From UBA6120 sp964639215 (GTDB taxonomy: Bacteria > Bacillota_I > Bacilli_A > RFN20 > CAG-826): a stretch of 64,000 bases of DNA. The stretch's first letter is position 1, and each line of letters begins with the position of its first letter. Shown here in pieces: positions 33,552 to 41,294 of this stretch. Under the pieces are notes generated by a model. That model searched no databases, was not told the origin of the DNA, and saw only the letters and a program-made list of their open reading frames with translations. The position numbers were made by a program, and so were the translations under genes. Location of the stretch: NCBI GenBank assembly GCA_964639215.1, contig CAZXCV010000004.1, positions 12,462 through 76,461 on the forward strand, given 5' to 3'.

Positions 33552-35953
33552 TTAATTTTCTCAAGCTTCCAAATCTCACGATTGTATTGCTCAATCGTGC
33601 GATCACTACTGAAGAAACCGGATTTTGCGACGTTAATAAGCGCACTGTGTGCCCAAGCTTCGCGATCTTCATATTTAGCAACCATCGCTTCATGAGCTTT
33701 CACGTAACTATCAAAATCGCGTAACACGAAATATTCATCATTGTGATGCATAATTTCATCAAAAATCGGTCGGAACTTATCGATGTTACCGTCGCTCCAC
33801 GTTCCATCAATCAGTGAATCGATGATGCGACGAATTCTGAAATCGGCATGGTAGACATCCCAAGGATTATAGCTACCCTTCCGTCTAATCTCGGCGACTT
33901 CTGGTGCTGTTAAGCCAAAGATGACGGCATGGTCGTGACTGACGAGTTCGCTAATTTCGACATTCGCGCCATCAAGTGTCCCAAGCGTCAGCGCTCCGTT
34001 CATCATGAATTTCATGTTACCAGTGCCGCTCGCTTCTTTACCAGCGGTTGAGATTTGTTCACTCACATCGGTCGCTGGAATGATCATTTCAGCTAAACTG
34101 ACACCATAGTTTTCAATGAAAACGACTTTGATGTAAGGGCTGATGTCCGGATCACGATTTATCCGTGAAGCAACAGCATTGATCAGCTCGATAATCTTTT
34201 TGGCATACACATAACTCGGCGCGGCTTTCGCTCCGAAGATGAATGTCTGGGGTCGAATCCGGAAAAATGAATCTTCTTTCATGCGATTATACAAATAGAT
34301 GATGTGAAAAATATTCATCAATTGACGCTTATACGCATGCAGTCGCTTTACTTGAACATCAAAGATTGATTTTGGGTCAATTTCGATTTTATTTTTTTGA
34401 AAAATATAAGTCGCTAATGTTTCTTTTAGTTCTTGTTTGATCGCGAGAAAACGCGATTGGATATCCTTATCACTAGCATAAGGGAGAAACTTTTCGAGCA
34501 GTTCTGGCTTTTTGATCCAAGCATCGCCGATTTTTTCGCTCACTAGGGCCGCTAATTTGGGATTCGCATACACAAACCAACGACGATGGGTAATACCATT
34601 CGTCTTATTATTGAATTTATCAGGGAAAAATTTATAAAAATCAGCGAAGGTCGCGTGTTTCAATATTTCGGTATGCAAAGCAGCAACACCATTAACAGAA
34701 GAACCGGTGTATAAAGCTAAATTAGTCATGTGAACCATCCCATCACGGATGATTGCCATATTGCGCTTGGCATCATCGCTCGCGCCAACATCGTTATAGT
34801 GGATTTGGCTCCGACGATGAATTTCTTCGATAATCATGTAACATCGAGGTAATAATTGCTGGAGATAGTGAACTGGCCACTTTTCAAGGGCTTCGGCCAT
34901 TGTCGTGTGATTCGTATAAGCCATACATTTGGTCAATTGATTCCACGCGTGATCCCAACTATATCCGTATTCATCAATCATCAGGCGCATAAATTCAGGA
35001 ATCGCCAAGATTGGATGGGTATCATTAAGTTGGAAGACGAAATATTTATAAAAGTCTTTTAAGGTTTTATAGCGACGGTTATGACCACGCATCGCTGATT
35101 GAAGTCCGGCCGATACGAGGAAATACTGTTGTCTCAGGCGCAAAATCCGCCCATGTTCCGTCGTATCATCAGGGTAAAGTCCATGTGTTAATTCCCGGAC
35201 CGTTTGCAAATAGTCTTCAAATTTTTGGTTGGCGGGCAAATTTTCTTCACTCGGTTCGGCGCTCCAAAGCCGTAGATAATTAGAAACGTGATTTCGATAA
35301 CCGACGACTGACATATCATAAGGCACAGCCTTGATACAAACAGCATTAGCAGTGCGAATGGCGTAACCACCATCTGGTTTAATATACGTCTCAGCGTTTC
35401 CGTAGAATTTAACTTCAACTGCATGTTTTAATTTCCGCACTTCCCAAACATTGCCATTGACGAGCCATTGATCAGGCACTTCGATTTGGCGACCATCAAC
35501 AATTTTCTGTTTGAAAAAGCCATATTCATAACGAATACAGTTACCATGGCCGGGATAGCCAAGCGAAGCGATGCTATCAAGAAAACAGGCAGCAAGACGC
35601 CCAAGACCACCATTACCAAGACCGGCATCAGTTTCGAGTTGTTCAAGTTCATGAATATCTAAACCCAAATCGGCCAAGCCACTTTTCGCAACTTCATAGA
35701 TACCGAGATTTTGCATATTGTTAACGAGTAAGCGGCCGATTAAAAATTCCATTGAAAAATAGATTAATTGCTTTTGACCAGTTTCAAGTGTCTTTTCGCG
35801 TGTTCGACGCCAGTCACTTCCAGCGTAATCGCGGACCATCCGTCCGAGGACGTCATAGCGTTCGGTAATATGGCTATTCATGACATCACGTCCGTATTTT
35901 TCAATCAGACGGGCTTCAAATTCCTTCTTGAAAACTTCTTTTGTATTGAACAT
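33548..35953 (-). CDS. glgP: Glycogen/starch phosphorylase
   Basis: GT35 enzyme releasing glucose-1-phosphate from alpha-1,4-glucan with pyridoxal phosphate. The 801-aa length is normal. N-terminal RTREKTLETGQKQLIYFSMEFLIGR and ETDAGLGNGGLGRLAACFLDS are conserved. The PLP-lysine signature EASGTGNMKFMMNGALTLGT lies near residue 650. AAAGGAG is upstream of the ATG. It follows glgB by 17 bases, forming glgB-glgP-dut. No glgC or glgA is in the window, so the substrate may be stored glycogen made elsewhere or imported maltodextrin. Confidence 0.96.
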   Translation of the reverse strand: MFNTKEVFKKEFEARLIEKYGRDVMNSHITERYDVLGRMVRDYAGSDWRRTREKTLETGQKQLIYFSMEFLIGRLLVNNMQNLGIYEVAKSGLADLGLDIHELEQLETDAGLGNGGLGRLAACFLDSIASLGYPGHGNCIRYEYGFFKQKIVDGRQIEVPDQWLVNGNVWEVRKLKHAVEVKFYGNAETYIKPDGGYAIRTANAVCIKAVPYDMSVVGYRNHVSNYLRLWSAEPSEENLPANQKFEDYLQTVRELTHGLYPDDTTEHGRILRLRQQYFLVSAGLQSAMRGHNRRYKTLKDFYKYFVFQLNDTHPILAIPEFMRLMIDEYGYSWDHAWNQLTKCMAYTNHTTMAEALEKWPVHYLQQLLPRCYMIIEEIHRRSQIHYNDVGASDDAKRNMAIIRDGMVHMTNLALYTGSSVNGVAALHTEILKHATFADFYKFFPDKFNNKTNGITHRRWFVYANPKLAALVSEKIGDAWIKKPELLEKFLPYASDKDIQSRFLAIKQELKETLATYIFQKNKIEIDPKSIFDVQVKRLHAYKRQLMNIFHIIYLYNRMKEDSFFRIRPQTFIFGAKAAPSYVYAKKIIELINAVASRINRDPDISPYIKVVFIENYGVSLAEMIIPATDVSEQISTAGKEASGTGNMKFMMNGALTLGTLDGANVEISELVSHDHAVIFGLTAPEVAEIRRKGSYNPWDVYHADFRIRRIIDSLIDGTWSDGNIDKFRPIFDEIMHHNDEYFVLRDFDSYVKAHEAMVAKYEDREAWAHSALINVAKSGFFSSDRTIEQYNREIWKLEKIK

Positions 35954-35970
35954 ATGTGCTCCTTTGAAAA

Positions 35971-37848
35971 TTATTCGGGTTGATACTTCAAGATCAAAGC
36001 GCCATAACTCGCGAGTTTAATCGTTAACGTATAAGGTCGACGTTCTGGTCCGGTCATCTCATGCGTTAATAGCGGGGCGCCATTATATTGGTTCCAGCCA
36101 CCATACACATCTTTATCTGAATTGAATATTTCAACATAACGTCCAGGTTGGTGGACACCAATGTCATATTGATGATAATAGTTTCCCGTCATATTGAAAA
36201 CAAAAATTAAATGGCTTGTCCCAACGTGTCGCTCAAACGCAAAGACGCTTTGCTCACTGTTATCGACCATCAACCAGGCAAAATTTGCTGGATTATGTTC
36301 AGCAACATGCATCGCCGCTTCCACTTGGTAGATGCGGTTTAAATCACGAATCATGCGAGCAACCGAATCGTGCTTCGGATATGTTTTGAGATTCCAGGGT
36401 AATGATCGTAATTCGTTCCATTCATCGAAACTAGCGAGTTCGTTACCCATAAAGTTTAATTTCTTGCCAGGATGCCCAAATTGGTAGGTATACAAATTAC
36501 GGAGCAAAGCGAATTTTGTATCATAATCACCCCACATTTTATTGATGATGGTCCCTTTGCCATGGACGACTTCGTCGTGTGAAAGTGGAAGTAAGAAATT
36601 TTCGGAATAAAAATAAGCCATCGAGAACGTAATTTTGTGATGTTCATATTTCTTGTAAATCGGGTCTTTTGAGTAGTACTTGAGTGTATCATTCATCCAG
36701 CCCATATCCCATTTATAATCAAACCCGAGCCCGCCATATTCAAGAGGTTTCGTGACACCAGGGTGTGCCGTCGAATCTTCGGCAATCATCATGACGCTGG
36801 GATGCCGATGGTGGATTTTGCCATTCAAACGTTTGATAAATTCAATCGCACCACCATTTTCACCACGGCTGGAATCACCGTCCCAATAAAGAATATTGCT
36901 GACAGCATCAACGCGAATGCCATCAAAATGGAAATATTCAAGAAAGTAATTGACACCACTCATGAGAAAACTACGAACAGGATCTTTTCCTAAATCAAAC
37001 TGAGGCGAACCCCATTGACTGAATGTATTTTTTCCATCGGCATATTCATACATGCGTGAACCATCAAATTCGATTAAAGCATAAGCATCTGCTGCAAAGT
37101 GAACCAAAACATAATCGAGAATTACACTAAAACCAGCTTGGTGCATTCGGTCAATAAATGACATCAACTGCATCGGATTTCCATAGCGCGAATCAACTGA
37201 GAAAAACCCCGTCGCCTGATAGCCCCACGAACCATCGAATGGATACTGCGTAATCGGCATTATTTCAACATGTGTATAACCATGTTCCTTTAGATATGGG
37301 ATTAGATAATCAGCAATCTCTTCATAACTGAGATTACGTCCATCAACCGTTCCTTTCCATGAGCCGAGATGAATTTCGTAAATGCTCATCGGTTGGTCAA
37401 ACTGACGTTGACGAGATTGCATAAATTGTTCATCGTGCCAAATAAAATTTTCTATATCAAACAAGCGTGAGCAAGTATTCGGTCGATATTCGCTAAAAAA
37501 TGCGTAGGGATCGGCTTTATCAACATAAATCCCATGCGCATTTTTGAAATGATATTTATAAGATTGGTAATTGACGAGACCTGGGATGAAAATCTCGTAG
37601 ACGCCTGCCTCATCAACACGTTCCATCTTGTGGACGCCATAGTCCCAGTTATTCCATTCACCGATCACGCTCACATCAGTAGCAAGAGGAGCGTAGAGCC
37701 TGAAGATGACACCCGTTTCTTTGATAATCTTCTTGCGACCGTTACGATGTTTCTCGATGCGTTCACGTTCGATGAAATGAGCTCCGAAATATCGATGGGC
37801 ATCAATTGTTTGTCCTAGTAAGTATTCATACAAAATGCCATAAGCCAT
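35971..37848 (-). CDS. glgB: 1,4-alpha-glucan branching enzyme
   Basis: GH13 transglycosylase forming alpha-1,6 branches in glycogen, 625 aa. An N-terminal CBM48 domain (IFRLYAPLATDVSVIGEWNNW) precedes the barrel. Conserved regions: DYVLVHFA, GIRVDAVSNILYWD (catalytic Asp), MMIAEDSTAHPGVT (catalytic Glu) and LPLSHDEVVHGKG. GGAGG precedes the ATG at 37848; the longer open frame is non-coding. It is divergent from ackA. Together with GlgP it supports a glycogen store or use of branched glucans. Confidence 0.95.
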   Translation of the reverse strand: MAYGILYEYLLGQTIDAHRYFGAHFIERERIEKHRNGRKKIIKETGVIFRLYAPLATDVSVIGEWNNWDYGVHKMERVDEAGVYEIFIPGLVNYQSYKYHFKNAHGIYVDKADPYAFFSEYRPNTCSRLFDIENFIWHDEQFMQSRQRQFDQPMSIYEIHLGSWKGTVDGRNLSYEEIADYLIPYLKEHGYTHVEIMPITQYPFDGSWGYQATGFFSVDSRYGNPMQLMSFIDRMHQAGFSVILDYVLVHFAADAYALIEFDGSRMYEYADGKNTFSQWGSPQFDLGKDPVRSFLMSGVNYFLEYFHFDGIRVDAVSNILYWDGDSSRGENGGAIEFIKRLNGKIHHRHPSVMMIAEDSTAHPGVTKPLEYGGLGFDYKWDMGWMNDTLKYYSKDPIYKKYEHHKITFSMAYFYSENFLLPLSHDEVVHGKGTIINKMWGDYDTKFALLRNLYTYQFGHPGKKLNFMGNELASFDEWNELRSLPWNLKTYPKHDSVARMIRDLNRIYQVEAAMHVAEHNPANFAWLMVDNSEQSVFAFERHVGTSHLIFVFNMTGNYYHQYDIGVHQPGRYVEIFNSDKDVYGGWNQYNGAPLLTHEMTGPERRPYTLTIKLASYGALILKYQPE

Positions 37849-37872
37849 AGAGTTACCTCCATTAATAAAATA

Positions 37873-37878
37873 ATTATA
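37873..37878 (-). promoter_or_regulatory. glgB -10 element
   Basis: Perfect TATAAT on the minus strand, about 25 bases upstream of the start and 14 bases before GGAGG. The -35 region is weak. The divergent ackA start lies 109 bases away. Confidence 0.5.
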
Positions 37879-37986
37879 CAAAAATAGGGGTCCGATTAAC
37901 ATGTAAATCATCTCATGACTGCCCATTTCATCCTTGTATCTTAGCGCAATCTAGATTAATATTTTCTTATTGTCAAGGAGTAATTT

Positions 37987-39180
37987 ATGTCCAAAATATT
38001 AGCAGTTAATGCCGGATCATCGAGCCTAAAATTCAAATTATTTGACATGCCTTCAGAAACGGTTATTTGCTCAGGCATGGCTGATCGCATCGGTCATGAG
38101 GATGGTATTTTCAAAATTGAGTTTAACGGTCAAAAAATTAGAGAAATTCATCCGTTACCAAATCATGCGATCGGTGTCGAATTATTACTTAAAGCACTCG
38201 TTGATCATCAAATTATCAATGCATACGATGAAATTAGTGGTGTTGGTCATCGCGTTGTTCAAGGTGGTAAATTTTATCCCAATAGCGCTGTCTTCGATGA
38301 AAATTGCGCCCAAAATATTGAAGCTTTGATTCCACTAGCACCCCTTCACAATAAACCGAATCTCGTCGGATACCGTGCTTTTAAAGAAATTTTGCCAAAC
38401 GTTGGGCACGTCGCAGTGTTTGATACCGCCTTCCATCAAACGATGGAACCGCAAGATTACCTTTTCCCAATTCCTTATGAATACTTTGAAAAATACGATA
38501 TCCGTCGGTATGGTTTCCATGGTACCTCGCATCAATTCTTGGCTGAGGAAGGCATTAAACTACTCGGCTCACCACAACATTCACGCATCATTTCTTGTCA
38601 CATTGGCTCTGGTGCTTCGATTACCGCCATCAAAGATGGTAAATGCGTCGCCACTTCCATGGGTCTGACACCACTTGGTGGCTTAATGATGGGAACGCGT
38701 ACTGGTGATATCGATCCATCCGTGTTACATTTCTGTGCGCTGAGAGCGAACAAAACGCATGAAGAAATGTATGACATTTTTAATAAAAAATCCGGGATGC
38801 TCGGAATGTCAGGAATATCTAACGACACCCGCGAGATTGAAGAGGAATGTTATAAAGGCAATCCTCGCGCAATTCTAACGAGTCAGCTCTTCGTACGTCG
38901 CATCGCTGATTATATTGGACAATATTACGTGCGGCTTGGCGGTGCTGATCTCATCATTTTCTCCGCTGGTGTTGGTGAAAATGCTGGTTATTATCGCGCT
39001 TTAATTCTTGATGAAATTAAAGACGCACTTCGTATCAGTTATGATCCCGAATTCAACTTGCCAATTCGCGGGAAGAAAGTCGTGATTTCCTCGCCAGAAA
39101 GTAAGGTGAAAGTCGCAATTATCCCCACTGACGAAGAGGTGATGATTGCCCGCGATACCTATCGCATTTTATCAAAATAA
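37987..39180 (+). CDS. ackA: Acetate kinase
   Basis: ATP-forming step of the acetyl-CoA to acetate pathway (acetyl phosphate plus ADP). 397 aa, ASKHA fold. N-terminal KILAVNAGSSSLKFKLFDM is the family signature 1; the second signature region is RRYGFHGTSHQFL; GGADLIIFSAGVGENAG is near the C-terminus. AAGGAG precedes the ATG. Alone on its transcript: divergent from glgB and closed by a terminator that extends into the convergent gene. pta is not in the window. It fits ATP production by fermentation alongside PfkA and Pyk. Confidence 0.97.
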   Translation: MSKILAVNAGSSSLKFKLFDMPSETVICSGMADRIGHEDGIFKIEFNGQKIREIHPLPNHAIGVELLLKALVDHQIINAYDEISGVGHRVVQGGKFYPNSAVFDENCAQNIEALIPLAPLHNKPNLVGYRAFKEILPNVGHVAVFDTAFHQTMEPQDYLFPIPYEYFEKYDIRRYGFHGTSHQFLAEEGIKLLGSPQHSRIISCHIGSGASITAIKDGKCVATSMGLTPLGGLMMGTRTGDIDPSVLHFCALRANKTHEEMYDIFNKKSGMLGMSGISNDTREIEEECYKGNPRAILTSQLFVRRIADYIGQYYVRLGGADLIIFSAGVGENAGYYRALILDEIKDALRISYDPEFNLPIRGKKVVISSPESKVKVAIIPTDEEVMIARDTYRILSK

Positions 39181-39198
39181 AAGTCTAGAAAACACAGA

Positions 39199-40125
39199 TT
39201 ACTGAAGAGGTTTGAGCAATTGCTGAAACCTTTTTTTAGTAGTTTCGCTGAGAGATTTAACGCCATAAGCAATACCATAAAGCATGCCGGTAATCGTGGC
39301 GACACTTCGGGATAAAGATGCGCATTGTTTCAAAGCCACGTTTGTCGATTTAACATTGAAAACAATCCAAAACGATTGCAGTAAAACATCGACAGCATAT
39401 TCTGATTGGTGCAATTCGTCAAACTGCATCCCTTCGAGATGTAAATGACGTTTTGCATTAGTTTGTAAAACCGCAAAATAACCGGTTTCACTACCATATT
39501 CGAGCGTTGAATGATAATAAATCAGCGCTTTTTGGACTGAAAGGCGCATGCTGGCAATAACCTTAGTATGCGTTAAGCGCTGGGAAGTACCAAGACGTAA
39601 CAATAATAAATCTCGAACGACGGCAAGATAGAGACCACATGCTAGTGCCGCACGTCGATGACCTACGGTCAAACTGCTCAAACTCGCAATGAGATGATAC
39701 ATAAAAGGGGGATTTTTGCTAAACATTTCGTGGTAATGCGCTAAATAAAAGGCGAGTGGACCAAGGCGCACTAAGCTACTCGAATTAATCTCAAATTCAT
39801 CAACGGGAGCAAGACCAATGACTTTTCCCGTTTTTAAAAATATTCCTAAACTTGATAATAAATGAGGCTCGATATTCTCGATTAGTTCGGTCTCATTTTT
39901 CTTAAAAACCATCACCCAGCGACCATATTCCTTCATGAGTGCTAAAGGTGTTACTCGGTTATTACGGCTCAAGATTGACAAAAGCACACTGCTACTAGCG
40001 GTATATGGTGGGAGCGCTACTTTCAATAAGCTCGGCACTAGCAAAACAGATCTTTCATCAGTAAAATTACTAACTTCAAATATCGCCCCAAGAGTGATTA
40101 AGTCATCTTTTAATTTGTCGATCAT
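39199..40125 (-). CDS. ADP-ribosylglycohydrolase (DraG/ARH) homologue lacking the metal-binding residues
   Basis: A 308-aa all-helical protein that lines up with ADP-ribosylglycohydrolases along most of its length. YTASSSVLLSILSR (from residue 41) corresponds to the WTDDT-MAL helix, SSSLVRLGPLAFYLA to the N-G-MR-APL helix, TVGHRRAALACGLYLA to the HGHP-A helix, and SLSRSVATITGMLYGIAYG to GGDTDT-A-ITGALAGAYYG. The Mg ligands are gone: TDDT reads TASS, and GDTDT reads LSRSV. I infer a non-catalytic relative that may still bind ADP-ribose or act structurally. No Shine-Dalgarno; TAAAAT lies 6 bases before the ATG. The ackA terminator overlaps its 3' end. Confidence 0.72.
   Translation of the reverse strand: MIDKLKDDLITLGAIFEVSNFTDERSVLLVPSLLKVALPPYTASSSVLLSILSRNNRVTPLALMKEYGRWVMVFKKNETELIENIEPHLLSSLGIFLKTGKVIGLAPVDEFEINSSSLVRLGPLAFYLAHYHEMFSKNPPFMYHLIASLSSLTVGHRRAALACGLYLAVVRDLLLLRLGTSQRLTHTKVIASMRLSVQKALIYYHSTLEYGSETGYFAVLQTNAKRHLHLEGMQFDELHQSEYAVDVLLQSFWIVFNVKSTNVALKQCASLSRSVATITGMLYGIAYGVKSLSETTKKRFQQLLKPLQ
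39208..39237 (+). terminator. Terminator of ackA inside the 3' end of the ARH-like gene
   Basis: Plus strand AGGTTT-G-AGC-AATT-GCT-G-AAACCT (39208-39231), followed by seven Ts. It lies 28 bases after the ackA stop and uses the last coding codons of the convergent gene. Confidence 0.8.
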
Positions 40126-40131
40126 ATTGTT

Positions 40132-40137
40132 ATTTTA
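40132..40137 (-). promoter_or_regulatory. -10 hexamer placed for a leaderless ARH-like transcript
   Basis: TAAAAT, then AACAAT, then the ATG at 40125. There is no ribosome-binding site in between and no strong -35. Confidence 0.4.
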
Positions 40138-40229
40138 CCATGAGGCAATGGATAGTTAGCATAGTATCTTATTTCAAATAACTTGGTATATTGCTAGTTT
40201 TAGCATACAATTTGTAAGGGAGTTCACTT

Positions 40230-41228
40230 ATGAAAAAACTTAGTCCTATCATTAAAAATGCGTTGAAGCCATACCGCCATCAAATTAAAAGTATTTACAA
40301 GGCGATTAAAGCCCATGACCACATCGTCGTCTTCCGTCACATCATGCCAGATTTTGATGCTCTCGGTACTCAAATGGGTCTTGTCGCTTGGCTCAAAGAC
40401 AATTTTCCGAATAAAGATATCCGTTATGTCGGTGATGATCATGTCACGTTCACACCGCGGATTTATCCACCGATGGAAATCATTTCCGATGAATATTTTG
40501 ATGCCCCATTTCTCGCGATTGTCCTTGATACCGGTAACCATGATCGCATCGGTGATAGCCGCTATCAAAAAGCTGCGCAAGTTATCAAAATCGATCATCA
40601 TCCCGTCGTTGATTCCTTTGGCCATATTAATCTTGAGATTACCTCAATGGCCGCTTGTTCTGAAATCGTCACGAGCATGTTAACTTATTTTTCTAAGAAA
40701 CATCAAATGACCAAAGCGGCTGCCAGTTATTTATACACTGGTCTCGCTGGCGATACTGGACGATTCATGTACTCTTCAACAACTTTGCATACATTTGAGA
40801 TTGCAGCAATTCTAGTGGATACTGGCTTTGATTTATCAAAGGACATATACCAGAAAATGTATCAAAAATCGATTGATGATCTCAAAGTAACCGCCTACGT
40901 CCTTGGAAATTTCAAAGTTTCGCCGAAAGGTGTTGCATACTATGTGCTCAATCGTGAAATCCAGGAATCCTTAAATATCACACCAGAACGCGGCAAAGAA
41001 AACGTCAATGTTTTCTCAAATATCGAAGGCATCAATGTTTGGTGTTCAATCACTGAAGACCCGAAAGATAACGTATGGCGTATCTCGATTCGCTCAAAAG
41101 AAACGCCGATTAATGCAGTGGCGGCAAAATTTGGTGGCGGGGGTCACGCTCAAGCTAGTGGCGCTAAGATTGATACACTTGATGATTTACCAAAATTTAT
41201 TGCTGCTCTAGACACATTATTCGAATAA
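40230..41228 (+). CDS. nrnA: DHH-DHHA1 nanoRNase/pAp phosphatase NrnA
   Basis: Degrades 2-5 nt RNAs and 3'-phosphoadenosine 5'-phosphate, probably also pGpG/pApA-type dinucleotides, in the cytoplasm. 332 aa. DHH domain metal ligands: HIMPDFDALGTQMGL (Asp pair), VLDTGNHDRIG, KIDHHPVVDSFG (the DHH triad) and GLAGDTGRF. C-terminal DHHA1 domain: GGGGHAQASGAKI. AAGGGAG precedes the ATG; a possible promoter TTGGTA-17-TACAAT lies at 40183-40211. Placed upstream of dnaE as in Bacillus subtilis. Confidence 0.93.
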   Translation: MKKLSPIIKNALKPYRHQIKSIYKAIKAHDHIVVFRHIMPDFDALGTQMGLVAWLKDNFPNKDIRYVGDDHVTFTPRIYPPMEIISDEYFDAPFLAIVLDTGNHDRIGDSRYQKAAQVIKIDHHPVVDSFGHINLEITSMAACSEIVTSMLTYFSKKHQMTKAAASYLYTGLAGDTGRFMYSSTTLHTFEIAAILVDTGFDLSKDIYQKMYQKSIDDLKVTAYVLGNFKVSPKGVAYYVLNREIQESLNITPERGKENVNVFSNIEGINVWCSITEDPKDNVWRISIRSKETPINAVAAKFGGGGHAQASGAKIDTLDDLPKFIAALDTLFE

Positions 41229-41236
41229 TCGCTCGC

Positions 41237-41254
41237 TTCGATATTCATATCGAA
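41237..41254. repeat. 18-bp perfect inverted repeat upstream of dnaE
   Basis: TTCGATATTCATATCGAA between the nrnA stop and dnaE start, 40 bases before the dnaE ATG. No T run follows it, so a terminator is unlikely; an operator or mRNA hairpin is possible. Confidence 0.6.
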
Positions 41255-41294
41255 ACGTTCATTAATATGATAAAATTACTGAGAGGTTTTCGCC

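Noticed and set aside
40224..40625. 133-codon minus-strand frame opposite nrnA
   Set aside because: Antisense shadow of a conserved DHH protein; no start signal or motif.
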